Of a stretch of DNA of 64,000 bases, positions 39,220-48,815 are shown piece after piece. Under the pieces are notes generated by a model. The model was not told the origin of the DNA and did not search any database. It worked only from the letters and a program-made list of their open reading frames with translations. Position 1 is the first letter of the stretch, and each line of letters begins with the position of its first letter. The stretch is from Photobacterium profundum SS9. Lineage in GTDB: Bacteria > Pseudomonadota > Gammaproteobacteria > Enterobacterales > Vibrionaceae. The DNA lies in the NCBI RefSeq assembly GCF_000196255.1, contig NC_006371.1:1457440-1521439 (forward strand). Reading direction: 5' to 3'. Made by a program: the position numbers and the translations under genes.

Positions 39220-40032
39220 ATGAACGCTATAAGTATTGTTGTTATTACCCTAAATGAAGAAAAACGTATTGGTCGCCTTCTGGATGATCTCAGCAAACAA
39301 ACTCACCAAGACTTTGAAGTGCTTGTGGTTGATTCAAACAGTACCGATAACACATGTGACGTTGCAAAAGGCTTTGCTAAGGCCTTACCTGCACTTACTG
39401 TTCATCGAATGGACAATAAAGGTACAAGCCTAGGTCGAAATACCGGTGCTAGCCTTGCAAAGCACGAGCGACTGTTATTTCTTGATGCCGATGTGCGTCT
39501 TTCGCCAACATTTCTAACCGATGCATTGCACAAACTCGATAAGAATAAATTAGAAGTCGCTGGCGTGTACATGGGTGCAGACGATCTATCACTGAGCTAT
39601 CGTCTTGGCTACGGCATATTCAATGCTGGTCTATTTGCTACGTCATTCTTCTTCCCTACGTCTGTAGGTGCATGTTTGTTTTCTACCAAACGGGTGCACA
39701 ACGAGATTGACGGGTTTGATGAAAGTATCACGCTATGTGAAGACTGTGATTATGTAAAACGTGCAGCAAAAACCTGGCGCTACCGCATGTTGCCCGTCAC
39801 GTTTACTTTCGATCCACGCCGCCTTGAACAAGAAGGCTTCATCAAAATGGGCTTAACCTATTTAAAAGCGAACGTACGCCGTTTATTTTTTGGAGAAATG
39901 CGTAATCAAGAAATGGAATACAAGTTCGATAATTACAACGAAAAGACGGAGTCAGAACAACAGCAACAGCAAACGACTAAAACGCCAGATCCTGAACAAG
40001 CACAACCTCAAACAACTCAACCAAATCACTAA
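39220..40032 (+). CDS. Family 2 glycosyltransferase
   Basis: 270 residues, GT-A fold: nucleotide-binding start SIVVITLNEEKRIG, acidic VDSNSTDNT, and the metal-binding motif LFLDADVRLS near 89. It lacks membrane helices apart from a hydrophobic stretch near 128-145. The last 30 residues are a Q/T/P-rich tail that looks disordered. AAGGAG lies 7 bases upstream. The DedA-LssY gene follows after 9 bases; together they may modify lipids or surface glycans. Confidence 0.88.
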   Translation: MNAISIVVITLNEEKRIGRLLDDLSKQTHQDFEVLVVDSNSTDNTCDVAKGFAKALPALTVHRMDNKGTSLGRNTGASLAKHERLLFLDADVRLSPTFLTDALHKLDKNKLEVAGVYMGADDLSLSYRLGYGIFNAGLFATSFFFPTSVGACLFSTKRVHNEIDGFDESITLCEDCDYVKRAAKTWRYRMLPVTFTFDPRRLEQEGFIKMGLTYLKANVRRLFFGEMRNQEMEYKFDNYNEKTESEQQQQQTTKTPDPEQAQPQTTQPNH

Positions 40033-40041
40033 GGCGTAGAA

Positions 40042-41352
40042 ATGGAATTTTCATGGTGGTGGTTCTTTGGTGGAAGTTTTCTAGACGCATTAATTGGTCC
40101 TAACCTCTTCTTTCCCGGAGAACCCTTCCTATTAGCGGCTGGATATGCGCTTCATAATGGTTTCATTTCAGGAATAATATTTGTTTTCATAGGGGGCTTT
40201 CTAGGCGATCAGCTTAGCTATTGTATTGGTAGGAAGCAGGGGTATAACGGAAGGCGCTGGTTAACACGTAAAATCCCTAAAACACGCCGTCCCTTTGCTA
40301 AAGCCAAACTCGCGCTTAATAAACGAGGGCCATTGGTGGTTGCTGCCGCGCGGCTACTTGGTCCTGTTGCTTGGATTATGCCTTTTCTTGCAGGAAGCTA
40401 CGCAATGTCATGGACTGTCTTTACGCTTTATTCATTCATTGGGTTGTTACTGGGTGTCGGTCAGTTCGTCATTCTTGGCTATATGCTCGCGGCGGGTATC
40501 AATTTATTGCCCGACATTACACCAATCACCCTGTTTTTATCTGAACACAGTTTACTGATTATATCAGTCACTATTGCCACTGTTTGTAGCGCATTTTTTT
40601 ATCGAAAAAAACATAAAAGTAGATGGCTTGGCATTGCAGCATGTTGGATTGTTATTTTATGTGGCATGAACTACGTACACTTTTTTATCAGTGATGTGTA
40701 TGCATACGAATCCCCCATCTTAAAAAACAACGAGTATTCTGAAACGTTCGACAGCTTGAAACTAAATAAAACAACGAACCTACAAACCACAGCCGATTTA
40801 AGCACCTTGGAATATAAAACGTATCCGGGCTTAGCCCCTGTCTACCAAGCGCAGCCCATTAATATTGTTTTAGTTGGCAGTAAGCCAAATACTTTAATGA
40901 AGAAATTAGGTTGGATTGAGAATAAGACATTCTCACGAGACAATGTCTCAATGAAAAAATACTTATCTTTGATGGCGCAAGATTTACCACCTATTTCTGA
41001 TTTGTATTGGAACCAGCAACCACAATGGTCAGCTTACCAACAAACGGGCAACCTGCTACAACGTAACCACATTCGGTGGTGGTATGTCGGAACATTGACA
41101 ACAACAGGCGAACAAATATGGCTAGGCGCAATCAGCTACGATAACCATTTAAAGGTTGCTCACTATAAAGGCATCATTACAGTGCTACATGCCATCGATC
41201 CGGATGTTGATGTTGAGCGAGATAGCCTCGCTCAACATGCAATAGATAATGGATGGCAGGTTTCTTTTGAGCACTTTGCAAGCCCTGCTGCATTTTCAAA
41301 AAGTAGCCACTACTTCAGTGATGGACAAGTCGCTGTGATTACCTTGATGTAA
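40042..41352 (+). CDS. DedA-family membrane protein fused to LssY-C domain
   Basis: 436 residues. Residues about 1-175 form a DedA/VTT membrane domain (FPGEPFLLAAGYALHNG, GGFLGDQLSYCIGRKQG, RLLGPVAWIMPFLAGSYAMSW), with another helix pair at about 170-215. Residues about 270-436 are an LssY C-terminal domain (PINIVLVGSKPNTLMKKLGW, HIRWWYVG). DedA proteins are linked to lipid-carrier flipping and membrane homeostasis; LssY-C is of unknown role. Co-transcribed with the glycosyltransferase. Confidence 0.87.
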   Translation: MEFSWWWFFGGSFLDALIGPNLFFPGEPFLLAAGYALHNGFISGIIFVFIGGFLGDQLSYCIGRKQGYNGRRWLTRKIPKTRRPFAKAKLALNKRGPLVVAAARLLGPVAWIMPFLAGSYAMSWTVFTLYSFIGLLLGVGQFVILGYMLAAGINLLPDITPITLFLSEHSLLIISVTIATVCSAFFYRKKHKSRWLGIAACWIVILCGMNYVHFFISDVYAYESPILKNNEYSETFDSLKLNKTTNLQTTADLSTLEYKTYPGLAPVYQAQPINIVLVGSKPNTLMKKLGWIENKTFSRDNVSMKKYLSLMAQDLPPISDLYWNQQPQWSAYQQTGNLLQRNHIRWWYVGTLTTTGEQIWLGAISYDNHLKVAHYKGIITVLHAIDPDVDVERDSLAQHAIDNGWQVSFEHFASPAAFSKSSHYFSDGQVAVITLM

Positions 41353-41388
41353 TTGAAATCGCAAGTATCAGCCTATTTTAACAACAGG

Positions 41389-42117
41389 TTAGCTACGAGG
41401 CTTTGCAAACACCTGAGTCCAATAAATACCATACTGCGTCGATGAGTTAGTCACAAATGATGCGCCCATCTGCGTAAAGTTTGCACTCATGATATTTAAA
41501 CAGTGACCAGGGCTGTTAATCCATGAGGTCATAACCGCATCAACATCTTTCTGACCTGCTGCAATGTTTTCACCGACAGAGCTCCATGTATAGCCTTGAG
41601 CGGTAACACGTGTACTAACACTTGAGTCGTCTGAACCTGTATGGCTGAAGAAATTATAATTTGCCATATCATTTGAATGTGTATAAGCCGCTTGTTCTAA
41701 TTGTGTATCCCACGTTAACGCAGGTACTGGTGGCATAATTGTACCACCACAATCTTGTTGTGTAGCACGAGCTGCATTGACTGCAGCTAGCATTTCATCT
41801 TGGAAACCAGTATCAGGTGCTGGCGTTGAACCACCGCCATCTTCTGGATTCGTACCACTCCCACCACCTGGATTTGTACCACCGCCATCTTCTGGATTCG
41901 TACCACTGCCACCACCTGGATTTGTACCACCGCCATCTTCTGGATTCGTACCGCTACCATTACCGCTACCATTACCGCTATCAGGTACACTACTGTCACT
42001 ACCAGTATTAGAATTTGCACCAGATGAAACTTGACTGCTATCAGAGCCGCCAGAACCACCAGAACCGCAACCAGCTAACGTGAATGTAGATATAAGTAAT
42101 AATGATATTAATCGCAT
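41389..42117 (-). CDS. CAP/SCP-domain lipoprotein with Gly-Asn-Pro repeats
   Basis: Starting at the ATG at 42117, 242 residues: lipoprotein signal with lipobox LAGC (Cys at about 16), then a disordered linker of S/G/D and a GTNPEDGG/GTNPGGGS repeat to about residue 105, then a YkwD-type CAP domain (LAAVNAARATQQDCGG, HSNDMANYNFFSHTGSDDS, VGENIAAGQ, WINSPGHCLNIM). CAP proteins in bacteria are secreted or envelope-bound and mostly of unknown function. The linker is encoded by a 48-bp tandem repeat. Confidence 0.9.
   Translation of the reverse strand: MRLISLLLISTFTLAGCGSGGSGGSDSSQVSSGANSNTGSDSSVPDSGNGSGNGSGTNPEDGGGTNPGGGSGTNPEDGGGTNPGGGSGTNPEDGGGSTPAPDTGFQDEMLAAVNAARATQQDCGGTIMPPVPALTWDTQLEQAAYTHSNDMANYNFFSHTGSDDSSVSTRVTAQGYTWSSVGENIAAGQKDVDAVMTSWINSPGHCLNIMSANFTQMGASFVTNSSTQYGIYWTQVFAKPRS
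41831..41953 (-). repeat. 48-bp tandem repeat within the CAP gene (about 2.5 units)
   Basis: Unit beginning CCACCGCCATCTTCTGGATT on the plus strand recurs at 41831, 41879 and 41927 (partial). It encodes a 16-residue GTNPEDGG-GTNPGGGS linker unit; copy number could vary by slippage in frame. Confidence 0.9.
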
Positions 42118-42129
42118 GAGTACTTCCAA

Positions 42130-43154
42130 TATATTTGTAATAGTCTTGGTGTATCAGTAGACAAATTAAGCAATAGTATTATTGCGTTTAATTAGAACCT
42201 AATGATTAAATAAATATAGGCTATTTTCCTACCAACCTATGAATTGCACAAATAATATACTTCTTTTCTATCTAACAATTCAATCCCAGCCCCCACTTAA
42301 ACTAAAATCCTGACAAAGCCCTGACAGGAAATACATCGATAAAAAACGTAAATAACTGTATTGCAAAGCAAAAATACAACAAAAGAAAAAACAAAAAATA
42401 ACGACAAAGAATATGAATTAATAAATTAAATATAATAGTGATGTAGACAATTAAAATTCTACATTTAAACAAACATCACAAACCAACAAGACAAAAAATA
42501 ACAATAAAAAACCACACAAACAAAAAACAATAAAACAAAATGAGAAATTACATTTTAAAATGAGATAATCATTAAATCTCAAAAATAACTTACCGTCTCA
42601 AAACTGATACAAGCTGTTGATGGTACTCACTTTAAAAATCATATAGAAAATTAAATGCAGCCTCTACAATCACTCAAAAAAAACAAGATACAAACCAGAA
42701 ACTCACATTTTCAATAATTCGAAAATAAAAAATAATACTGAATTTAACCTAAACACTCGCCAAAATAATGACTCATCACTCACCATATAGCGAAAAAAAA
42801 ATAAACAAACTTAAAAGAAAAAATGCCACTAAGTCGTTCATGCAATTTTAAATCATAACCTTTATTCCAAATTCGAAATCACCTTCACTTTATATACGAT
42901 TTTAATGTTGATTTTAAACATCAAAACCAACAAGAATATTAACCTTTAAATCCATATACTTAACATGTAAAAGTAAATGGGATAATAAAATCCAACTCGT
43001 CATTTAAATGACGGATTAACGTCATAAATACAACAAATAAATATTAATATAAAAAATAGGCGTCTCATTCCATTTAACGCACTACTCTTTAGAATAATGT
43101 TTATTTATCTAGACACCAGAGTCTTTAAATAATGACAGTCAGCAAGGAATCACC
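42130..43154. other. 1-kb gene-free, G-poor spacer
   Basis: No credible frame on either strand. From about 42300 to 42900 the plus strand is extremely rich in A and poor in G. CGTCATTTAAATGACG at 42998-43013 is a perfect 16-base palindrome, about 140 bases before the DUF1800 start. The end of the spacer presumably holds the DUF1800 promoter. Confidence 0.6.
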
Positions 43155-44684
43155 ATGACCAATACCATAATCTATAGTGATGACAGACAACAATGTGCCA
43201 AATTTCTCTATCGAGGATCGTTCGGACCTCAACAAGGCGAGATTGACCAACTACAGCAAAATGGCTTTGATGCTTGGCTTAACCAACAGTTTTCATCATC
43301 CCCCTCTTATCATTTACCTAAAGCACAAGCTTTTGCTCTTTTGACCAATGATGATGTGAACGACAACATGCGTCTTGGGGCATGGTGGCAATGTGCACTT
43401 GAAGCGAATGATCAACTACGTCAACGTATGGCTTATGCGCTAAGCCAAATTTTTGTAGTATCAAAACACGGCATAGGTAACCGACATGCCGGATTAGCCA
43501 ATTACTACGATATCTTAGTGGGACACGCTTTTGGTAATTTTCGAGATGTTCTAGAGAAAGTAACACTCAGCCCAATGATGGGACGTTACTTAACACTTGA
43601 AGGTAGTCAAAAAGCCAACCCAGATAAAAATACCTTTCCAGATGAAAACTATGCAAGAGAAGTCATGCAACTTTTCTCACTAGGGTTATGGAAGTTACGC
43701 GGTAACGGGAAGCCTAAGCTTGATACTAAAGGAAATAAAATTCCGACTTACACCCAGCATGATGTAGAAGAGCTCGCTCGTGTACTTACTGGCTGGCGCC
43801 GTACAAACGATTTAGATCCTATGTATGCCGATAATAATAGGCATGACACCGACGAAAAAATTGTACTGAGAACACGTTTTGCAGCAGGTCAAAGTGCCGA
43901 GCAAGATCTGCAACAAGCACTCGATGTATTATTTAACCATGCTAATACCCCCATGTTTATTGCAAACCTATTGATTAAGCGTTTTGTAACCAGTAACCCA
44001 CGTAACGGTTATATTTCACGAGTGGCAAAAGCGTTCAAAGATAACGGTGAAGGTATACGAGGAGATCTTCAAGCAACACTAAAAGCCGTACTAACCGATG
44101 CTGATGTCTTTAAGGGTAGATCAAATGCCGCAGGCAATGGACGTAAAGACAGCAAACAGCACTTTGGCTTATTAAAAGAGCCTATTATTACCGTTGCCAA
44201 CCAAGCTCGTGCATTGAATATGACATCCGTCGGTGAGCGTTGGTGGAATTTTCAAGGAACAGAAAATAATTTAGGGCAAGCACCACTCGCCGCTTCCAGT
44301 GTTTTCAACTTCTACACCTCAGATTTTGCCCCTCAAGGTGAAATTGCCGATCTTGACCTGACAGCACCTGAATTCAACATACTGACAACCGATATAATGC
44401 GACGGATCCACAACCGCTTCTGGAGTAATATTCTTGCCTACAAAAACACAAAAGATAAACATTGGGTTTGGAATCGTTCTGAGTATGAACAACTTGAAGC
44501 ATCACCAACAGATTATGTTGCGTTAATTAACGAGCGATTTTTTGGGGGCTTAATGTCTGATGAACTAACGGCCTATCTAACCGATATGCTAATCAACAAA
44601 ATAAGCCCAACACAAATAGATAATCGAATTCAAAGCACACTGTATGTTGCTGTTACATCACCTGAATTTTTCTGCCAGGAGTAA
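43155..44684 (+). CDS. DUF1800 family protein
   Basis: 509 residues matching DUF1800: FLYRGSFGPQQGEIDQL near the start, WWQCALEANDQLRQRMAYALSQIFVVS, then MGRYLTLEGSQKANPD, PDENYAREVMQLFSLGL, DVEELARVLTGWR and the C-terminal SSVFNFYTSDFAP. No signal peptide is visible. AGCAAGGAATCACC precedes the ATG. It pairs with the DUF1501 gene starting 4 bases after its stop, a pairing seen in many bacteria; molecular role unknown. Confidence 0.92.
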   Translation: MTNTIIYSDDRQQCAKFLYRGSFGPQQGEIDQLQQNGFDAWLNQQFSSSPSYHLPKAQAFALLTNDDVNDNMRLGAWWQCALEANDQLRQRMAYALSQIFVVSKHGIGNRHAGLANYYDILVGHAFGNFRDVLEKVTLSPMMGRYLTLEGSQKANPDKNTFPDENYAREVMQLFSLGLWKLRGNGKPKLDTKGNKIPTYTQHDVEELARVLTGWRRTNDLDPMYADNNRHDTDEKIVLRTRFAAGQSAEQDLQQALDVLFNHANTPMFIANLLIKRFVTSNPRNGYISRVAKAFKDNGEGIRGDLQATLKAVLTDADVFKGRSNAAGNGRKDSKQHFGLLKEPIITVANQARALNMTSVGERWWNFQGTENNLGQAPLAASSVFNFYTSDFAPQGEIADLDLTAPEFNILTTDIMRRIHNRFWSNILAYKNTKDKHWVWNRSEYEQLEASPTDYVALINERFFGGLMSDELTAYLTDMLINKISPTQIDNRIQSTLYVAVTSPEFFCQE

Positions 44685-44688
44685 TCAC

Positions 44689-46014
44689 ATGAAATTATCT
44701 CGTCGACACTTCTTAAAAGGCAGTGCAGCATTAAGTGCAACAACCGCAGCAGCAACGCTTCCTTCAATCACTTCTGCCGCTGATATAACAACAGCGCCAT
44801 CTGATCATAAAGCATTAGTCTGCGTATTTTTGTTTGGCGGAAATGATGCTTACAACATGGTTGTGCCAGTAACAGACAACGCCTATACCAACTACCTTGC
44901 TGCGCGGCCTGATCTAGGATTAAAACTAGACGAAATCAACACAACAGGTTTACTAACAGACAATGATATTGAGGTTGGTCTTCATCATGCGATGTCATCA
45001 TTACTGCCGTTATTTCAAAATGGTCAAGCAACTGCATTAGTCAACACCGGTCAATTAATACAGCCAACAACGCGCAGTTTAATCGACCAACATAGCGTGG
45101 AGCTGCCAGAGTTTTTAATGGCCCACAACATGCAGCAAGAAATGTGGCAATCAGGCGCAAAAAACTTGGCTAACCCATTAGGTTGGGCGGGTCGAATGAT
45201 GGATATGCTAGGTTCAAGTGGTGACATATCACCCTTAATATCGATAGGCAGCGATAAAAAGCTATTACGCAGTAAAAATGCAAATCAAACTATCATCAGT
45301 AGTGCTGGGGTTGGCAATTACAATGGAATGAATACCGATGTACGTATTGATGGTTACTTTAACCACTTTACCCAACGCGATTACAACAACCTATACATGC
45401 GAAACTATTCTGACCGCATGGAAAAGAGTATTGCTGAAAACGAAGCATTAAAAGTCATTCTAGATAAACACCCTGCTAACGCAGAATACCCTGAAGGTGG
45501 CTTAGCCTCGCAATTAAAAATGGTCGGACGTTTAATAAAAGCGCGTGGTGATCTGACCCACCAGCGACAAGTATTCTTTGTTGGTATGGGTGGTTTTGAT
45601 ACCCACAAAGATCAAAAAGTGCCACATCATAATCTATTAGCACAACTGAGTGATTCTCTTGCTGCGTTCAATACCGATATGGAAAATGAAGGATTAACAG
45701 AGCAAGTTACCTGCGTCACTATGTCTGATTTTGGGCGGCGTGTGCAGGCAAATGCGTCGGGTACCGATCATGGTTGGGCTGGTCATCAAATAGTCACAGG
45801 CGGTGCAATATCAGGCGGGAAAGCCTACGGACAATGGCCAGATCTCAGCTTAAATAGTGAGAATGACTATAACAAAGGTCGTATCATTCCAGGTATTGCA
45901 GCAGACCAAGTTAATGCTTCATTGTGTAAATGGTTTGGGCTCAACGATACTCAAATACTGGAGTTATTCCCTAACCTTATACATTTCGAGCCTCGCTATA
46001 TCGATTTTATTTAA
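44689..46014 (+). CDS. DUF1501 family protein with Tat signal
   Basis: The start at 44689 (CAGGAGTAATCAC ribosome site overlapping the preceding stop) gives 441 residues with a twin-arginine signal SRRHFLKGSAALSATTAAA (residues 4-22). The body has the DUF1501 motifs LVCVFLFGGNDAYNMVVP, VGLHHAMSSLLPLF, GMGGFDTHKDQ and MSDFGRRVQANASGTDHGWA, an alkaline-phosphatase-like sulfatase-fold family. Folded export to the periplasm is predicted. Co-transcribed with DUF1800. Confidence 0.92.
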   Translation: MKLSRRHFLKGSAALSATTAAATLPSITSAADITTAPSDHKALVCVFLFGGNDAYNMVVPVTDNAYTNYLAARPDLGLKLDEINTTGLLTDNDIEVGLHHAMSSLLPLFQNGQATALVNTGQLIQPTTRSLIDQHSVELPEFLMAHNMQQEMWQSGAKNLANPLGWAGRMMDMLGSSGDISPLISIGSDKKLLRSKNANQTIISSAGVGNYNGMNTDVRIDGYFNHFTQRDYNNLYMRNYSDRMEKSIAENEALKVILDKHPANAEYPEGGLASQLKMVGRLIKARGDLTHQRQVFFVGMGGFDTHKDQKVPHHNLLAQLSDSLAAFNTDMENEGLTEQVTCVTMSDFGRRVQANASGTDHGWAGHQIVTGGAISGGKAYGQWPDLSLNSENDYNKGRIIPGIAADQVNASLCKWFGLNDTQILELFPNLIHFEPRYIDFI

Positions 46015-46017
46015 CAA

Positions 46018-46065
46018 GCAAAGGGGCTATATTCTTCTTGGCAAAAAAAATATAACCCCTTTTTC
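46018..46065 (+). terminator. Terminator between DUF1501 and modC
   Basis: AAAGGGGCTATATT pairs imperfectly with AATATAACCCCTTT, then TTTTT. Convergent with modC, which stops at 46091. Confidence 0.8.
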
Positions 46066-46090
46066 TCAAATCACTTTAGGCCGTGTTGAG

Positions 46091-47242
46091 TTACGCTAAA
46101 TCATCTTTCGTTACACTCACACCTTTGATCTGTGCATAGACCTCATCACCGACTTTTAATGCTAATTCATCTGCAGCCCAAAGCGTTATATTCGCCCAAA
46201 GATGAGTTTCACCAACGCGCAGTTTAATCTCTACTTTTTGATCATCTTCAATTATGTGAATTTTATCAATACGAGCCAGTAACACATTTCGAATACTGGT
46301 TTGTTCTGGTTTCACTCTTGTTAAAGAAACATCGTTTGAGTGAATACGTACTCTTATCCACTCGCCCCGTTCTTGATTCACTCGGCTCACCCACAAATAG
46401 GCATTATGGCTAAGCATAACTTGCGTTAACGCATACTTAGGGTGATTGAGATTTACACGGGCTGTTAACAACGAACTCTGCTCTTTTGCTGGTAACCAAG
46501 GGCGCATTTCAAGCGAGCCCCACACGCTATTTACATTACCAGAAACGACGACTTTCCCTTGGTTGATCATTACCATGTGATCGGCCAAACGTAATATTTC
46601 ATCAAGACTGTGGGTAACGTATACAATCGGGGTATTCACTTCTTTCGCTAACATTTCAAGGTATGGCATTAGCTCTTGTTTACGCGGTAAATCTAACGAT
46701 GCTAATGGTTCATCCATTAAAAGCATGTCTGGCTTTATCAGTAATGCTCGCCCAATCGCCACCCGTTGTTTTTCTCCACCTGACAAAGAAGAGGGGTAAC
46801 GATTTAATAAATGCTCGATACCTAATAAAGTCACAATGTCATTAAAATGCTGAGGATCTTTGTGATCGCACCCGTAATGTAAATTTCCCATTACCGTGTA
46901 GTGAGGAAATAATCGAGCATCCTGAAATACATAACCAATACGTCGCTTTTCGGGTGGCAGAAAAACATCATTAGTACTGTCGTATAACACCCGTTTTCCC
47001 AACGATATGTAGCCTTCATCAGGACGAGTTAACCCACTTAGAATATTAATAAGGGATGTTTTACCAGCACCAGAACGACCGAATATCGATGTAATACCTT
47101 GCATCGGTAGATCGACATTCATATCAAGATCAAGATCACCGAGTTTCTGCTTTACGTTTATGGTCAACACATCGTTAGCAATACGATCTTGTTTTTTAAC
47201 GGTAGATACGTGTAATGGCGACATTTTCTGACTTGTTAGCAT
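46091..47242 (-). CDS. modC: Molybdate ABC transporter ATP-binding protein
   Basis: The start is the ATG at 47242 (GGAGGCAGC ribosome site, overlapping the modB stop), giving 383 residues. Walker A GRSGAGKT at 55-62, signature LSGGEKQR, Walker B LLMDEPLASLD, and a C-terminal Mop/TOBE domain that binds molybdate oxyanion. It energises molybdate import with ModB and ModA. The N-terminal about 20 residues are an unusual extension; ATGs further in are possible starts. Confidence 0.94.
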   Translation of the reverse strand: MLTSQKMSPLHVSTVKKQDRIANDVLTINVKQKLGDLDLDMNVDLPMQGITSIFGRSGAGKTSLINILSGLTRPDEGYISLGKRVLYDSTNDVFLPPEKRRIGYVFQDARLFPHYTVMGNLHYGCDHKDPQHFNDIVTLLGIEHLLNRYPSSLSGGEKQRVAIGRALLIKPDMLLMDEPLASLDLPRKQELMPYLEMLAKEVNTPIVYVTHSLDEILRLADHMVMINQGKVVVSGNVNSVWGSLEMRPWLPAKEQSSLLTARVNLNHPKYALTQVMLSHNAYLWVSRVNQERGEWIRVRIHSNDVSLTRVKPEQTSIRNVLLARIDKIHIIEDDQKVEIKLRVGETHLWANITLWAADELALKVGDEVYAQIKGVSVTKDDLA

Positions 47243-47928
47243 GCTGCCTCCAAACGCTTTCGAGCAATACGCGATAACCATTCAGACACAACCAATGAAG
47301 CCAATGCAATGACTATTGCGATAATACAAAGACGAGCAGCTTCATTTTCAGCACCCGGCGTTTCAATAAAGGAGTACATCGCAAGCGGAATGGTTTGTGT
47401 TTCACCAGGAATATTTGACACAAAGGTAATCGTGGCACCAAACTCACCCAAAGCACGAGCAAAAGCCAAAATGGTGCCCGTCAAAATACCCGGTAATGCT
47501 AGGGGTAACGTAATGGTGAAAAAGACTTTTAACGGACTAGCACCCAGAGTGCGTGCCGCTTGTTCAAGTTTTATATCAACACTTTCTAAGCCTAATCGAA
47601 TTGAACGCACCATTAACGGAAAAGAAACCACCGCCACAGCTAATGCCGCCCCGCGCCAACTAAAGCTAAACGTAAGCCCGAACCATTCATACAACCATTT
47701 CCCGACCACGCCTTGGCGCCCCATGGTGAGCAAAAGCACATAACCAATGACCACAGGTGGCAATACTAAAGGAAGATGTATTAATCCATCTAACATCGAT
47801 TTACCAATAAACTGGCAACGAGCCAACACCCAAGCACATAAAATACCGAATGGCAGGCTAAATAACACCGCTATGCCTGCAATTTTCAAGCTCAATAATA
47901 GTGCTTGTAACTCATATTCGGTTAACAC
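47236..47928 (-). CDS. modB: Molybdate ABC transporter permease
   Basis: 230 residues, five or six membrane helices and the ABC permease EAA loop (EQAARTLGASPLKVFFTITLPLALPGIL, seen in parts near 142-165). Its stop overlaps the modC start, and modA ends 38 bases upstream, so the three form one operon in the order modA-modB-modC. Confidence 0.95.
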   Translation of the reverse strand: MLTEYELQALLLSLKIAGIAVLFSLPFGILCAWVLARCQFIGKSMLDGLIHLPLVLPPVVIGYVLLLTMGRQGVVGKWLYEWFGLTFSFSWRGAALAVAVVSFPLMVRSIRLGLESVDIKLEQAARTLGASPLKVFFTITLPLALPGILTGTILAFARALGEFGATITFVSNIPGETQTIPLAMYSFIETPGAENEAARLCIIAIVIALASLVVSEWLSRIARKRLEAAC

Positions 47929-47966
47929 TCAATTCTTACCCCAACATTATTCTTAAACAGAAATGA

Positions 47967-48746
47967 TTACTTATTGACACCAAAACCGTATTCAGTAAAC
48001 ACATCAATCGCCTGTTTAGACTGAAGAAATTGATAAAAATCGTTGACTGCTTTTCGAGACTTATCTTTAACAATAGCAACAGGATACTCTATAGGCACAT
48101 GCGATGACGCAGGAATATCAGCCACAATTTTTACTTTGGTAGAGATTAACGCATCCGTTTTATACACCATACCGAGTAACGCTTCTTCACGCTCTACCAA
48201 TACTAGTGCCCCTCTTACATTGTTCGCTCTTGCTAACAGAGGTTCAGCTTGTTGCCATAACCCTAGGTTTTCTAACGACTCTTTCGCATAGCGCCCAGCA
48301 GGAACATGGGCGGGATCCCCTGTTGCTAAACGAGTTCCATCTAAGGCTTGTTTTATATTCCAAGACGCATTAACTACTACATGATCATCAGGATAAGACT
48401 TAGGTGCAACCATTACTAATGAATTAGTTAGTAGCTGATATCGAGAATCATCCTCCATCGCACCTTGCTCAAACACATAATCCATCCATTTATTATTAGC
48501 AGATAAGTAAATATCTGCAGGTGCACCTTGCGCAATTTGGCGGGCTAACGTCGAAGATGACGCGAAGGACATTGCCGTTTTCACTCCAGTTTCATCTTGA
48601 TATATATCCGCAATCTCGTTCATTGCATTGGTTAATGACGATGCCGCAAAAATCGTTACTTTTTCAGCTGCATGAACGGGCGTAATTAAAGAAAAGGCCG
48701 CCGCAAATGAAACAACTAACACGCTAAGTTTCTTACTTACCCACAT
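47967..48746 (-). CDS. modA: Molybdate-binding periplasmic protein
   Basis: The ATG at 48746 follows AGAGGACAGGGT and gives 259 residues with a signal peptide (MWVSKKLSVLVVSFAAAFSL..., ending VHAAE). Mature N-terminus KVTIFAASSLTNAMNEIA and the SFASSSTLARQIAQGAPADIYLSAN region carry the two serines that typically hold the oxyanion. First gene of modABC, with a ModE-like operator 26 bases upstream. Confidence 0.95.
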   Translation of the reverse strand: MWVSKKLSVLVVSFAAAFSLITPVHAAEKVTIFAASSLTNAMNEIADIYQDETGVKTAMSFASSSTLARQIAQGAPADIYLSANNKWMDYVFEQGAMEDDSRYQLLTNSLVMVAPKSYPDDHVVVNASWNIKQALDGTRLATGDPAHVPAGRYAKESLENLGLWQQAEPLLARANNVRGALVLVEREEALLGMVYKTDALISTKVKIVADIPASSHVPIEYPVAIVKDKSRKAVNDFYQFLQSKQAIDVFTEYGFGVNK

Positions 48747-48771
48747 ACCCTGTCCTCTAGTATTTAATAAT

Positions 48772-48797
48772 TCGATATATACCTTACTACATATCGA
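48772..48797 (-). promoter_or_regulatory. ModE-like operator ahead of modA
   Basis: TCGATATAT-N8-ACATATCGA is an inverted repeat 26 bases upstream of the modA ATG. It corresponds to the E. coli ModE operator (CGTTATAT-N8-ACATAACG) with one compensating change in each arm. ModE represses modABC when molybdate is plentiful. No modE gene is in the window. Confidence 0.65.
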
Positions 48798-48815
48798 TAT
48801 TAAAAACATACGAAT

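Noticed and set aside
41831..41953. CRISPR array
   Set aside because: The repeat units are contiguous without spacers and lie inside a coding gene. No CRISPR array was seen anywhere in the window.
41777..42059. Proline-rich and valine-rich frames over the CAP-gene repeat
   Set aside because: The 48-bp unit is a multiple of three, so all frames stay open; only the GTNPEDGG frame has the signal and domain.
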